This document shows, piece after piece, positions 16,399 through 25,255 of a stretch of 64,000 nt of DNA (position 1 is its first letter; every line of letters starts with the position of its first letter). The notes beneath the pieces were generated by a model, which had not been told where the DNA came from, made no database searches, and saw only the letters and a program-made list of their open reading frames with translations. The translations under genes were made by a program, and so were the position numbers. The stretch is from Rubrivivax sp. (GTDB lineage Bacteria; Pseudomonadota; Gammaproteobacteria; Burkholderiales; Burkholderiaceae_C). Location of the stretch: NCBI GenBank assembly GCA_022842595.1, contig JALHPF010000022.1:1-64000 (forward strand). The letters run 5' to 3'.

Positions 16399-16851
16399 AT
16401 GTCCACCGTCCAGCGTCGTGAACTACTGAAGGCATCCGCGCTGATGTCGTCCCTGGCCGCCATCGGGCTGCTGCCCGCCGGCCCGGCCTGGGCCAAGCCC
16501 GAGGCCTTCGCCGCCAGGTCGGTGGCCGACGTGCTGAAGGCGCTCGGCGCCGACCCCACCGCCAGCGACCAGGTGCTGCTGGCATCACCCGACATCGCCG
16601 AAAACGGCGCCGTCGTCCAGGTCGGCGTCACCAGCCGCCTGCCCGGAACGCAGGAAATCGCCGTGCTCGTCGAGAAGAACCCGATGCCGTTGGTGGCCTC
16701 GTATTCGATCCCCGCCGGCACCGACGCCTTCGTGCAGATGCGCGCCAAGATGGGGCAGTCGACGACGGTGTGGGCGCTGGTGAAGGCCGAAGGCAAGTGG
16801 TTTTCAGCACAGAAGGAAACCAAGGTCACGCTCGGCGGCTGCGGCGGCTGA
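16399..16851 (+). CDS. soxY: Thiosulfate-oxidation carrier subunit SoxY
   Basis: A 150-residue periplasmic protein with Tat-type signal (VQRRELLKASALMSS) and cleavage near AWAKPEAF. It ends in the swinging-arm motif GGCGG, whose Cys carries the sulfur intermediate in the Sox pathway. Length and C-terminus are typical of SoxY. ATG has AAGGAG upstream. SoxZ follows after 40 nt. SoxA, SoxX, SoxB and SoxCD are not nearby, so the SoxYZ carrier may serve another sulfur pathway or genes elsewhere. Confidence 0.95.
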   Translation: MSTVQRRELLKASALMSSLAAIGLLPAGPAWAKPEAFAARSVADVLKALGADPTASDQVLLASPDIAENGAVVQVGVTSRLPGTQEIAVLVEKNPMPLVASYSIPAGTDAFVQMRAKMGQSTTVWALVKAEGKWFSAQKETKVTLGGCGG

Positions 16852-16891
16852 AGGCGGCCCGAATACAACCCGATCTCCAGGAGAACCCACC

Positions 16892-17206
16892 ATGTCTGCA
16901 CCCACCCGCATCCGCGCCGTGATCAGCGGCGACAAGACCGATGTCCGCGTCCTCATGGCGCACCCGATGGAATCGGGGCTGCGCAAGGACGCGGCCGGCA
17001 AGAGCATCCCGCCCAGATTCATCACCGAGATCGGCGCCACGCTCAACGGCAGCCGCACCTTGCTCAGCGCCCGCTGCAGCGCGGCGATGTCCCAAGACCC
17101 CTTTCTGGCGTTCCGCTTCAGCGGCGGCAAGCCCGGCGACAAGCTGGCCCTGAGCTGGAAGGACAACACCGGCGACAGCCGGTCGGACGAAATCGTCCTG
17201 GCCTGA
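16892..17206 (+). CDS. soxZ: Thiosulfate-oxidation carrier subunit SoxZ
   Basis: A 104-residue immunoglobulin-like protein starting MSAPTRIRA, with the SoxZ blocks VRVLMAHPMESGLRKD, IPPRFI and SWKDNTGDSRSDE. It forms the SoxYZ heterodimer and has no signal peptide; it is co-exported with Tat-targeted SoxY. The ribosome-binding site AGGAGA is strong. FadL-family and DUF302 genes follow in the same direction. Confidence 0.95.
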   Translation: MSAPTRIRAVISGDKTDVRVLMAHPMESGLRKDAAGKSIPPRFITEIGATLNGSRTLLSARCSAAMSQDPFLAFRFSGGKPGDKLALSWKDNTGDSRSDEIVLA

Positions 17207-17250
17207 GGCGGCCACCCCGTCGAACAACAAGACCCTACCGGAGACACATC

Positions 17251-18576
17251 ATGAAGTTCCCGAACCGCCCCTTGGGGGTGCGGCTGGCTGCGCTCGTCCT
17301 TGCGGGATGCGCAGCCAGCGGCCCTGCCCTGGCCACCAACGGCATGCTGCTGGAAGGCTATGGCCCGATCGCCACCGGCATGGGCGGCGCGGCCACCGCG
17401 GTGGACAACGGCCTGGCCGCGGCCACCAACAACCCGGCCACGCTGGCCCTGGGCGACGGCCGCACCCGGCTTGACCTGGCCGTGGGCATGCTGGGCCCAC
17501 GCGTGTCCAGCAGCGCCGGCCCGATGAAGGCCGACAGCACCGGCACGAGCTATGTCATGCCGGCCCTGGGCTGGGGCGGCCAAAGCGGGGCGCTGAGCTA
17601 TGGCATCGCCATGTTCGCTCAGGGCGGCATGGGCACCGAGTACGGTGCCGACAGCTTTCTGGCGTTGGGTTCGGGCAACCCGGTGCGGTCCGAGCTGGGA
17701 GTCGGCCGCGTCATCGTGCCGCTGGCCTGGAAGCTCAGCGAGAACCTGGCCGTGGGTGCATCGCTGGACCTGGTCTGGGCCAGCCTGGACCTGCGCATGG
17801 CCGCCACCGGCGCGCAGCTGGGCGGCCTGGTGACCGGGGGTGCAGGCCCGCTTGCCATGGCCTTGCCCGCACTGGCCGGCGCACCCTGGGCACGGGTGGA
17901 CTTTTCCGACAGCAACGACTTCAGCGGCTCGTCCAAGTCGACGGGCACGGCGCTCAAGCTCGGTCTGGTCTGGAAGGCCACACCATCGCTGACGCTCGGG
18001 CTGAGCCACCACTTCAAGTCGCGGCTCGACGACCTGGAGACCGGCGAGCGCAGCGCCACGCTCAGCGCGCCAGGCTTCGCCGACGCCGGACGCATGAGCG
18101 TGCTGGACTTCCAGATGCCTGAGCAGACCTCGGTCGGCCTGGCCTGGCAGGCGACATCGAGCACGCTGCTGGCGCTGGACTTGAAACGCATCGGCTGGGC
18201 CGGGGTGATGGACAGCTTCCGCATGCGCTTCGACAGCGCCGACATGGGCGGCAGCGTGTCCTTCAGCCTGCCGCAGCGCTGGGAAGACCAGACCGTCGTG
18301 CAGTTCGGCGTCAGCCAGGCGATCGGCGGTGGGTGGACGCTACGCGCCGGCGCCAACCTGGCTGACAACCCGGTGCCAGCGGCCACCGTGAACCCGCTGT
18401 TCCCGGCCATCGTGAAGAACCACTACACCGTCGGCGCCGGCCTGGCCTTCGACAACAGCCACAGCGTCGACGCCGCGGCCAGCTTCGCACCACGGGTGTC
18501 GGTCGACACGCCTTCGGGCGTCGTCGTCAGCCACCGCCAGCTGAACCTGCAGCTGATGTACAGCCGCCGCTTCTGA
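17251..18576 (+). CDS. FadL/OmpP1 family outer-membrane channel
   Basis: A 441-residue outer-membrane protein. The signal peptide ends near ALATNG, and the mature N-terminus TNGMLLEGYGPIATGMGGA contains the glycine-rich hatch typical of FadL/TodX channels. About 14 amphipathic beta-strands follow and the chain ends in Phe (MYSRRF), the outer-membrane assembly signal. FadL proteins admit hydrophobic molecules. Position inside a SoxYZ cluster, 44 nt after soxZ, suggests import of hydrophobic sulfur (elemental sulfur, polysulfide or organosulfur); this is inference. Confidence 0.88.
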   Translation: MKFPNRPLGVRLAALVLAGCAASGPALATNGMLLEGYGPIATGMGGAATAVDNGLAAATNNPATLALGDGRTRLDLAVGMLGPRVSSSAGPMKADSTGTSYVMPALGWGGQSGALSYGIAMFAQGGMGTEYGADSFLALGSGNPVRSELGVGRVIVPLAWKLSENLAVGASLDLVWASLDLRMAATGAQLGGLVTGGAGPLAMALPALAGAPWARVDFSDSNDFSGSSKSTGTALKLGLVWKATPSLTLGLSHHFKSRLDDLETGERSATLSAPGFADAGRMSVLDFQMPEQTSVGLAWQATSSTLLALDLKRIGWAGVMDSFRMRFDSADMGGSVSFSLPQRWEDQTVVQFGVSQAIGGGWTLRAGANLADNPVPAATVNPLFPAIVKNHYTVGAGLAFDNSHSVDAAASFAPRVSVDTPSGVVVSHRQLNLQLMYSRRF

Positions 18577-18604
18577 ACACCCAACCCAAACAAGGAACAC
18601 ACTC

Positions 18605-19177
18605 ATGTTGACCCGAATCCTCTTCCGCCTGGCCACTGTCGCGGCACTGGCGCTGTCGCTCGGTGCCTGCGGCACCCTCAACGCCATTGGCAACCTGGAG
18701 AGCGGAGCCGGCTCCGAAGCCTCGACGATGTGGGACCGCTGGGTCGACAGCAACGGCGACATCGCCGTGGCCACGACCTGGGAACGCAAGGTCAAGACCG
18801 GCGTCACCATCGAACAGGTCGAACAGGCGCTGGCCGGGGTCTCCAGCGAGCTCAACATGCGTCCGGTGGGCGAACTGCCGCTGTCCAAGGAACTGGAGGC
18901 GCGCACCGGCAAGCCACAGAAGCTGCTGAAGGTCTACAGCTACTGCAACCCGGCCACGGCACGCGAGATGGTCGACTTCTCGCCGCACATGTCGGCGTAC
19001 CTGCCCTGCCGCATCACCGTGGTCGAACGCGCCGACGGCCTCTGGCTGTACACCCTGAACATGGACATGATGATCCGCATGGGCCGCAAGCTGCCAGAGC
19101 CGCTGAAGACCAATGCACTCAAGGTGCGCGAGGCGATCTGGTTGATGATGGAGCGCGGCTCCAGGGGCGAGTTCTGA
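18605..19177 (+). CDS. DUF302 family lipoprotein
   Basis: A 190-residue lipoprotein: the signal peptide ends with lipobox LGAC at residue 23. The mature part contains the DUF302 fold with KTGVTIEQVEQAL, KVYSYCNPATAREMVD and YLPCRITVVE. The two cysteines in the last two motifs (near residues 117 and 136) are notable. DUF302 proteins recur beside sulfur-oxidation genes. AAGGA precedes the ATG. It is the last gene of the SoxYZ-FadL unit. Confidence 0.85.
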   Translation: MLTRILFRLATVAALALSLGACGTLNAIGNLESGAGSEASTMWDRWVDSNGDIAVATTWERKVKTGVTIEQVEQALAGVSSELNMRPVGELPLSKELEARTGKPQKLLKVYSYCNPATAREMVDFSPHMSAYLPCRITVVERADGLWLYTLNMDMMIRMGRKLPEPLKTNALKVREAIWLMMERGSRGEF

Positions 19178-19201
19178 ACGAGCTCGCGCGATACTTGCCG
19201 G

Positions 19202-20905
19202 ATGCTGACCACCGCCTTCAGCACGGCCACGGACCTCGGACGACTTGCCGAGATCGCCGCAGTACTCATCCGCCACGGCCTGGGCGACACCGTTCGCCGG
19301 CTCGGCCTGGCCGATATGCTGGCCAAGGCCGGCCATGTGCTGCACTGGGAACATGCCGACGAACTGGCCCGGCTGGCACCGCCGGTGCAGGTGCGCAGGG
19401 CGCTGGAAGAGCTGGGGCCGACCTTCGTCAAGCTGGGGCAGATCCTGGCCGGTCGTGCCGACCTCTTCGGCCCCGAGTGGATCGCCGAATTCACGCGCCT
19501 GCATAGCCGCGTGCCGGCGGTGCCGCTGGTGCAACTGCGCGCCCAGCTGCGCGAAGACCTGGGCGGCGAGCCCGAGAACGTGTTCGAACACTTCGAGACC
19601 GAGCCGCTGGCCGCGGCCTCCATCGCGCAGGTACACCGGGCGCGGCTGCACGACGGCAGCGAGGTCGTGCTGAAGATCCGCCGGCCCGGCATCCGCGAGG
19701 TCATCGACGCCGACCTGCGCCTGCTCGAACGGCTGGCACCGCTGGCCGAAGCCGAGTGGCCGGCGCTGAAGCCCTACCGGCCGCGCCGGCTGGTGCAGCA
19801 GTTCGGCCAGTCGCTCAGGCGAGAGCTCGACCTGGCCGGCGAATGCCGGACCGCGGAACGCATTGCCGCCAACCTGGCGGCCATGCCGGAGATCGTGATC
19901 CCGCGGGTGCACTGGGCCTGGACCTGCGAGCGCCTGAACGTGCAGGACCATATCGACGGCATTCCCGGCGAAGACCTCGAAGCCGTCTCGCGCGCCGGTC
20001 TCGACCGCCAGCTGCTCGCGCGGCGCGGCGCCCATGCGGTGCTGAAGATGATCGTCGAGGACGGCCTCTTCCACGCCGACCCGCACCCCGGCAATGTGTT
20101 CTACCTGCCCGGCAACCGCATCGCCTTCATCGACTTCGGCATGGTCGGCCGGGTTTCGCCGCGCCGCCGCGAGCAACTGCTGCAGTTGCTGCTGGGCCTG
20201 GTGGAACGGCGGCCCGCGGCCGTGGTCGACGTGCTGCTGGACTGGACCGGCGAGCAGGCCGTGACCGAGCTGGCGACCCTGGAAGACGAGATCGAGGCCT
20301 TCGTCGACCAGCACCACGGCATCGCGCTGGCGCAGCTGAACCTGGGACAGATGCTGGCCGACGTCACCGGCATCCTGCGCCAGCACCGGCTGGCGCTGCC
20401 GGCTGACCTGGCCTTGCTCATCAAGGCCTTCATCTCGCTCGAAGGCATGGGCCGCGGCCTCGACCCGGGTTTTCACATGGCCACCGAAGCGCTGCCGCTG
20501 CTGCGCCGGATGGTGCGCGCACGCTACCAGCCACGGGCCATGGCGCAGCGCGGGTGGATGGCGCTGCGCCAGGCGCTGGCACTGGCCGGCCGCCTGCCCG
20601 GCGACCTGTCGCAGCTGCTGCGGCGCGCACGCGACGGGCGTGTCCAGGTCGCCATCGAGATCGCCCACCTGAAACATGTGGGCGACCAGATCGACCGCGC
20701 CGCCAACCGGCTGGCGCTGGCGCTGGTGGTGGCGGCATTGATCATCGGCTCGTCGATCGTCATGACGGTGGGCGGCGGCCCGACGCTGCTGGGACTGCCG
20801 GCTTTCGGCTTGCTCGGCTTCGCCGGGGCCTCGGTGGGTGGCGTGTGGCTGCTGCGCTCGATGTGGCGCGGCGCCCATCCCAGGGACACCGACGACGACG
20901 GCTGA
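19202..20905 (+). CDS. ubiB: ABC1/UbiB atypical kinase-like protein
   Basis: A 567-residue protein of the UbiB/ADCK family needed for ubiquinone biosynthesis. The family-specific KxGQ motif (FVKLGQILAGR near residue 78), the Ala-rich loop AAASIAQVH near 138, the ATP-binding Lys in VVLKIRRPG near 157, the catalytic DPHPGNVF near 297 and IDFGMVG near 312 are all intact. Two C-terminal hydrophobic helices (near residues 500-550) anchor it to the inner membrane. It begins 24 nt after the DUF302 gene. It lies away from ubiE and ubiJ, which are not in the window, so it may be a second paralogue. Confidence 0.9.
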   Translation: MLTTAFSTATDLGRLAEIAAVLIRHGLGDTVRRLGLADMLAKAGHVLHWEHADELARLAPPVQVRRALEELGPTFVKLGQILAGRADLFGPEWIAEFTRLHSRVPAVPLVQLRAQLREDLGGEPENVFEHFETEPLAAASIAQVHRARLHDGSEVVLKIRRPGIREVIDADLRLLERLAPLAEAEWPALKPYRPRRLVQQFGQSLRRELDLAGECRTAERIAANLAAMPEIVIPRVHWAWTCERLNVQDHIDGIPGEDLEAVSRAGLDRQLLARRGAHAVLKMIVEDGLFHADPHPGNVFYLPGNRIAFIDFGMVGRVSPRRREQLLQLLLGLVERRPAAVVDVLLDWTGEQAVTELATLEDEIEAFVDQHHGIALAQLNLGQMLADVTGILRQHRLALPADLALLIKAFISLEGMGRGLDPGFHMATEALPLLRRMVRARYQPRAMAQRGWMALRQALALAGRLPGDLSQLLRRARDGRVQVAIEIAHLKHVGDQIDRAANRLALALVVAALIIGSSIVMTVGGGPTLLGLPAFGLLGFAGASVGGVWLLRSMWRGAHPRDTDDDG

Positions 20906-20921
20906 ACCGCGCCGGCGGGCG

Positions 20922-21479
20922 CTACCAGCGGCGCACGGGCCCGGTATCGACGTGGACGAAGTTCTCGCCCGGGTAGTAGCCGACACCGCCGCGCTTCACC
21001 GACAGCGCTGCATCGCGCAGGTCGGCCAGGGTCACGCCGGGCAGGCGCACGTCGATGGCGCGGCCGTCCAGGTGCAGGCTGCGCCGGGCCACGCCGCCGC
21101 CGCGTGTCGTGCGCAGCCGCTCGTTGGTGGCCGGCGACCGGTAGCCGGAGATGATCTCGAACGGCTGCTGGCTTCCCAGTTCCCGCCGCACCTGCTGCAG
21201 CAGTTCGTACAGCTGCGGGTCCATGCGGCCGACCTCGCCGTTGTAGTGGTCGCGCAGGAAGTGGTCCAGCGAGCCCAAGGCCTCGGGCACAAACCGGTCG
21301 CCGATGGCGAACACCGTGGCGATGCGTTCACGGGTGTGCAGATGAGACATCGCGATGTCGCGCGCGCCGGCCAGGCTGGCCTGCACCGGCGACGGGGCCA
21401 GTGGCAGCAACGCGGCGCCGCCCAGCGCCAGGCTGCGCTGCAGCCAGCGTCGCCGCAAGTGGCCAGGGGCTGTTTCCAT
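20922..21479 (-). CDS. DUF882/M15-type peptidoglycan peptidase
   Basis: A 185-residue exported protein of the DUF882 (peptidase M15_2, MepK-like) family. The Tat-like signal LRRRWLQRSLALGGAA is at the N-terminus. The zinc-site motifs SLHLDGRAIDVRL near residue 135 and FVHVDTG near 180 are present. Family members cleave peptide cross-links in murein. ATG at 21479 lies 6 nt after GGAG; ATG at 21485 is the alternative. It follows the L,D-transpeptidase gene closely, so the pair may make and cut 3-3 cross-links. Confidence 0.87.
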   Translation of the reverse strand: METAPGHLRRRWLQRSLALGGAALLPLAPSPVQASLAGARDIAMSHLHTRERIATVFAIGDRFVPEALGSLDHFLRDHYNGEVGRMDPQLYELLQQVRRELGSQQPFEIISGYRSPATNERLRTTRGGGVARRSLHLDGRAIDVRLPGVTLADLRDAALSVKRGGVGYYPGENFVHVDTGPVRRW

Positions 21480-21492
21480 CGGCATCTCCGGT

Positions 21493-23151
21493 TCAGGGTG
21501 CGGGCAGTTCGGGGCGACGGCGTCGCTCAAGCGCCGCCTGCAACACCCGATCATGCCCGTAGATGTCGTCGAAGAAATGGAGTCGCCCACCCAGCACCAG
21601 GGCCGTGCCGTAGCTGATCAGCACCGGCAGCGGCTGGCTCAGACGCTGCGTGGTGGCCGTGCCCGCGGCCATGGCAGCCCGGATGCGCGCCTCGGTCCAG
21701 CCCGGTTCGTCCTGCAGGACAAAACGCGCCAGCGCCACCGGCTGTTCGACACGCACGCAGCCATGGCTGAAGTCGCGCCGGTCGCGCTCAAAGAGCCCGG
21801 TCGCCGGCGTGTGGTGCAGGTAGATGTTGTCGCGGTTCGGGAACACGAACTTCACGTCGCCCAGCGCGTTGCGTTCCCCCGGACGCTGGCGCAGGCGCAG
21901 CGTGCCTGCCAGCACGGCGTCGAGCCGGGCCGTGCTGAGCCCGGCCAGCACCCGGCCGCCGCCGTCGACGAACTCGAAGCCTTCGCGATCGAAGTGGCTC
22001 GGGTCGCGGCGCAGCCGCGGCACGAGTTCGCGGCGGGCGATCGATGGGGGTACGTTCCAGTACGGGCTGAACTCGACGTGGCGCATCAGCTCGTCGAACT
22101 GCGGCGTGCGTGTGTCCAGTGCGCGGCCGATGATGACCTTCATCTGCTCGCGCACGACGACGCGGCCATCGGCCAGCACCTCGTAGGCCCGGAGCATGAA
22201 TTCCGGCAGGTTGACGACAATCATGCGCGGCCCCTGCAGCAGCGGCGTCCAGCGCAGGCGCTCGAGCATCAGCACGATCTGCTGCGCACGCTGCGCCGGG
22301 CTGACCTGCAGCGCGTTCAGGGTCGCGCGCCCGAGAACGCCGTCGTCGTTCAGGCCATGGCGGCGCTGGAACGCGCGCAAGGCCTCGACCAGCGGCTCAT
22401 CGAGCCGGGTCGGCTCGGGCACCGGCACCGCCGCCAGGTCGCCCCAGGCGGCCAGGCGCTGGGCAAGGCGGCCGGCGCCGGCCCAGTCCTGCACGGGACC
22501 CTGCTCGGCCGGCGCATTGCGGCGCGGCGCCTTCGGCACGGGTGGCAGCGGTGGCAGTGCCTCGAGCCAGGCCGGGTGTGCCTGCAGCGCCCGGCAGCGC
22601 GCCAGGGCGTCACGCAGCGCAGCCACCATCGGCAGCGGCGGCGTCGCTGCGCGCAGGGCCGGGGCCAACGACCCGGCATCGAGCGCCGCCTGCAGCGCCA
22701 CGGCGGGGTCGAAGGCACCGCCTGCGGGCGCGCGGTAGGTCTGGTGAAGCTGACGCGGGTCGACCCGGCCGATGCGCAGGTCGGACAGGTAACGCAGCAG
22801 TGCGGCCAGCAAGGCCGCATCGAAGCGCGCGGCGGCGTCGGCCGTGCCAGGGGCGGACGCGGCAAGCAGCCGCTCGGCCGCGTAGTCGGCGGGGTCCAGG
22901 CCCTCGTCGGCCGCGCTGGAAAGCAGCGCCAGGATCTCGCGCGCCCAGGGCCGCAGCCGGGCCGGGTCGATCGACAGGTACACGAGCCTCGCCCGCGCCG
23001 GCCAGGGCAGCGACAGCGGCACCCAGACCAGCGCGGCCGCCAGGGCCAGGCGGCGGCGCAGCGGTGCGGCCGGGGCAGCACCGCCGGCTGGCGCCAGCCC
23101 GGCGCTAGGGCAGCAAGGCCTCGGGCCGGTGCAGGCCAAAACCCTGCGCAT
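21493..23151 (-). CDS. L,D-transpeptidase, YcbB/LdtD type
   Basis: About 552 residues. An Arg-rich N-terminus and one hydrophobic segment are followed by an alpha-helical scaffold domain, a peptidoglycan-binding domain (FQRRHGLNDDGVLG) and a YkuD catalytic domain with HHTPATGLF and SHGCVRVE, the catalytic Cys near residue 464. This order is that of YcbB/LdtD, which forms 3-3 cross-links. ATG at 23151 overlaps the preceding GGDEF-EAL gene by 47 bp; no better start follows within the signal region, so the start is uncertain. Confidence 0.88.
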   Translation of the reverse strand: MRRVLACTGPRPCCPSAGLAPAGGAAPAAPLRRRLALAAALVWVPLSLPWPARARLVYLSIDPARLRPWAREILALLSSAADEGLDPADYAAERLLAASAPGTADAAARFDAALLAALLRYLSDLRIGRVDPRQLHQTYRAPAGGAFDPAVALQAALDAGSLAPALRAATPPLPMVAALRDALARCRALQAHPAWLEALPPLPPVPKAPRRNAPAEQGPVQDWAGAGRLAQRLAAWGDLAAVPVPEPTRLDEPLVEALRAFQRRHGLNDDGVLGRATLNALQVSPAQRAQQIVLMLERLRWTPLLQGPRMIVVNLPEFMLRAYEVLADGRVVVREQMKVIIGRALDTRTPQFDELMRHVEFSPYWNVPPSIARRELVPRLRRDPSHFDREGFEFVDGGGRVLAGLSTARLDAVLAGTLRLRQRPGERNALGDVKFVFPNRDNIYLHHTPATGLFERDRRDFSHGCVRVEQPVALARFVLQDEPGWTEARIRAAMAAGTATTQRLSQPLPVLISYGTALVLGGRLHFFDDIYGHDRVLQAALERRRRPELPAP

Positions 23152-24799
23152 AGTCGACGCCGATCTGTTGCAGCCGCTGGCCGACCTCGTCGGTCTCGAC
23201 GAACTCGGCAATCGTCTTCAGGCCGACGACATGGCCGACCCGGTTGACCGACTCGACGATCGCGCAGTCGAGTTCGTTCGTGGTGATGTTGCGCACGAAA
23301 GCGCCGTCGATCTTCAGGTAGTCGATCGGCAAGGCCTTCAGGTAGGTGAACGAGCTCAACCCGGCGCCGAAGTCGTCGAGCGCGAACGCACAGCCTTCGG
23401 CGCGGATGCCCGCCATGAAACGCACCGAGCGGTCGAGGTTGCCGATGGCTGCGGTTTCGGTGATCTCGAAACACAGCATCTCGGGCGCCACGCCGGAACG
23501 GCGGATGGCTTCGCGCAGGAAGTCGTAGAAGCTGTCGTCGTTGAGGGTCACGCCGGACAGGTTGATGAAGAAGCGCCGTGCCTTGTCGCCCGCGTGCAGC
23601 GGCCGCCCCGACGCCAGCGCCGCCAGCAGGTGGTTCACCACCCAGCGGTCGATGGCCGGTGCCTGGCCGAAACGCTCGGCCGCAGGCAGGAACGAGGTCG
23701 GGCTGGCCAGCTGGTCGTCCTCGTCGCGCAGGCGGATGAGCAGTTCGCAGCGGTCGCCCGGCCGGCCGCCGCCTTGCAGCGGCACGATGTTCTGGCGGTG
23801 CAGCACGAAGCGGTCGTTTTCCAGCGCCCAGCGCAGGCGCGCCACCCACTGCATCTCGCCACGCCGGCGCTGCAGGTCCTGGTCGTCCTCGGTGTAGACC
23901 TGGAAGCGGTTGCGGCCATGTTCCTTGGCCAGGTAGCAGGCGATGTCGGCGTTGCGCAGCACGTCGTCGACCCGCAGGTCGAGCGCCGAAATCGGCGCCA
24001 CGCCGATGCTGGCACCCACCGTCAGCAGCTTGCCGTCCCAGTGCAGGCGGAAGTCGCTGATGGTCTGCAGCATCTGGCCTGCCAGCTCTTCGGCCCGCCC
24101 CAAGGGGCAGCCTTCGAGCAGCAGGCCGAATTCGTCGCCGCCCAGCCGGGCCAGGGTGTCGCTGTCGCGGACCTTGGCCTGCATCGCCTCGGCCAGCTGC
24201 CTGAGCAACTGGTCGCCGGCCATGTGCCCGCAGGTGTCGTTGACGACCTTGAACTGGTCGAGGTCGATGTACAGCAGCGCATGCTGCTTGTTCCACTCGC
24301 GCGCGCTGTTCAGCGCCAGCGCCAGCCGCTGCTCGAAGCGGTGGCGGTTGGGCAGGCCGGTCAGGCTGTCGTGGAAGGCCAGGTGGCGGATCGTCGCCTC
24401 GGCCTCGCGGTGCTGGCGCCGCATGCCGGCTTCGCGCAGCTCGCGTTCGATCGCCGGCGCCAGGCGGGCCAGGTTGTCCTTCATGATGTAGTCGCTGGCG
24501 CCGGCCTTCATCGCTGCCACCGCCACGTCTTCGCCGATCGTGCCGGAAACGATGATCACGGGCAGGTCCAGCCCCAGCTCGCGGGTGCGTGCCAGCGCCG
24601 CCTCTGAACTGAAGCTGGGCAGGTTGTGGTCGGTGATCAGCACGTCCCAGCGGTCCTGGCCGATGGCCTGCTCGAAGGCTTCGCGGTTGTCGACGCGGCT
24701 CAGCTGCAGCGCAAAGCCGCTGCGCGCCAGCTCGCGTTCCAGCAGCAGGGCGTCGGTTTCGGAATCTTCGACGAGCAGGACACGCAGCGGTCGATTCAT
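23105..24799 (-). CDS. Response regulator with GGDEF and EAL domains
   Basis: 564 residues: a receiver domain (residues about 5-120, phospho-acceptor Asp in LITDHNLP), an intact GGDEF cyclase motif (LARLGGDEFG near 215) and an EAL phosphodiesterase domain with EITETAAI, DDFGAGLSS and YLKIDG. The EAL signature itself reads ELL, keeping the Glu. Both c-di-GMP synthesis and breakdown are possible, so the output may be switched by phosphorylation. It starts 3 nt after the stop of the single-domain regulator gene and is the likely effector of the upstream multi-PAS kinase. Confidence 0.92.
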   Translation of the reverse strand: MNRPLRVLLVEDSETDALLLERELARSGFALQLSRVDNREAFEQAIGQDRWDVLITDHNLPSFSSEAALARTRELGLDLPVIIVSGTIGEDVAVAAMKAGASDYIMKDNLARLAPAIERELREAGMRRQHREAEATIRHLAFHDSLTGLPNRHRFEQRLALALNSAREWNKQHALLYIDLDQFKVVNDTCGHMAGDQLLRQLAEAMQAKVRDSDTLARLGGDEFGLLLEGCPLGRAEELAGQMLQTISDFRLHWDGKLLTVGASIGVAPISALDLRVDDVLRNADIACYLAKEHGRNRFQVYTEDDQDLQRRRGEMQWVARLRWALENDRFVLHRQNIVPLQGGGRPGDRCELLIRLRDEDDQLASPTSFLPAAERFGQAPAIDRWVVNHLLAALASGRPLHAGDKARRFFINLSGVTLNDDSFYDFLREAIRRSGVAPEMLCFEITETAAIGNLDRSVRFMAGIRAEGCAFALDDFGAGLSSFTYLKALPIDYLKIDGAFVRNITTNELDCAIVESVNRVGHVVGLKTIAEFVETDEVGQRLQQIGVDYAQGFGLHRPEALLP

Positions 24800-24802
24800 C
24801 GC

Positions 24803-25255
24803 CTAGGGCACCGGCGCCGGGGGTGGCAGGTTGATCGTCAGCCAGTACTCGCCGATCTCGCGCATCACTTCATCGTACTGCTCGGAACTGACCGGCTTGC
24901 GCACGTAGCTGTTGACATGCATCTGGTAGCTGGACCGCAGGTCGCTCTCTTCGTTGGACGTCGTCAGCACGACGATGGGCTGGGTGCGCGTACGTTGATC
25001 GTCGCGCAGGCGTCGCAGCACGTCCAGGCCGTCCACCTTCGGCAGCTTCAGGTCCAGCAGCACCAGGGCCGGCCGTTCGCGGAAGTCGCGGCCGGCGTAG
25101 ATGCCGGTACCGAACATGTAGTCCAGCGCCTCTTCGCCGTCGCTGGCGATGATCACCTGCGCGCGGATGGCGCTGCGCTTGAGCGCCCGCACGGCCAGGA
25201 CCTGGTCGTCCGGGTTGTCTTCCACCAGCAGCACCGGTCGTAGGTCTTTGCTCAT
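24803..25255 (-). CDS. Single-domain response regulator, Rcp1-like
   Basis: 150 residues forming one receiver domain and no output domain. Acidic pocket EDNPDD near residue 13, phospho-acceptor Asp in LVLLDLKLP near 64, switch Thr in VVLTTS and Lys in VRKPV. The long loop GTGIYAGRDFRERP is typical of regulators related to cyanobacterial Rcp1, which pair with phytochrome and PAS kinases. ATG at 25255 overlaps the previous stop (ATGA) and has AGGA upstream. It may act as a phosphate relay or sink between the kinase and the c-di-GMP enzyme. Confidence 0.92.
   Translation of the reverse strand: MSKDLRPVLLVEDNPDDQVLAVRALKRSAIRAQVIIASDGEEALDYMFGTGIYAGRDFRERPALVLLDLKLPKVDGLDVLRRLRDDQRTRTQPIVVLTTSNEESDLRSSYQMHVNSYVRKPVSSEQYDEVMREIGEYWLTINLPPPAPVP

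Noticed and set aside
18527..20986. 819-codon minus-strand frame opposite ubiB and the DUF302 gene
   Set aside because: Gln/His/Arg-rich shadow of genes with intact catalytic motifs.
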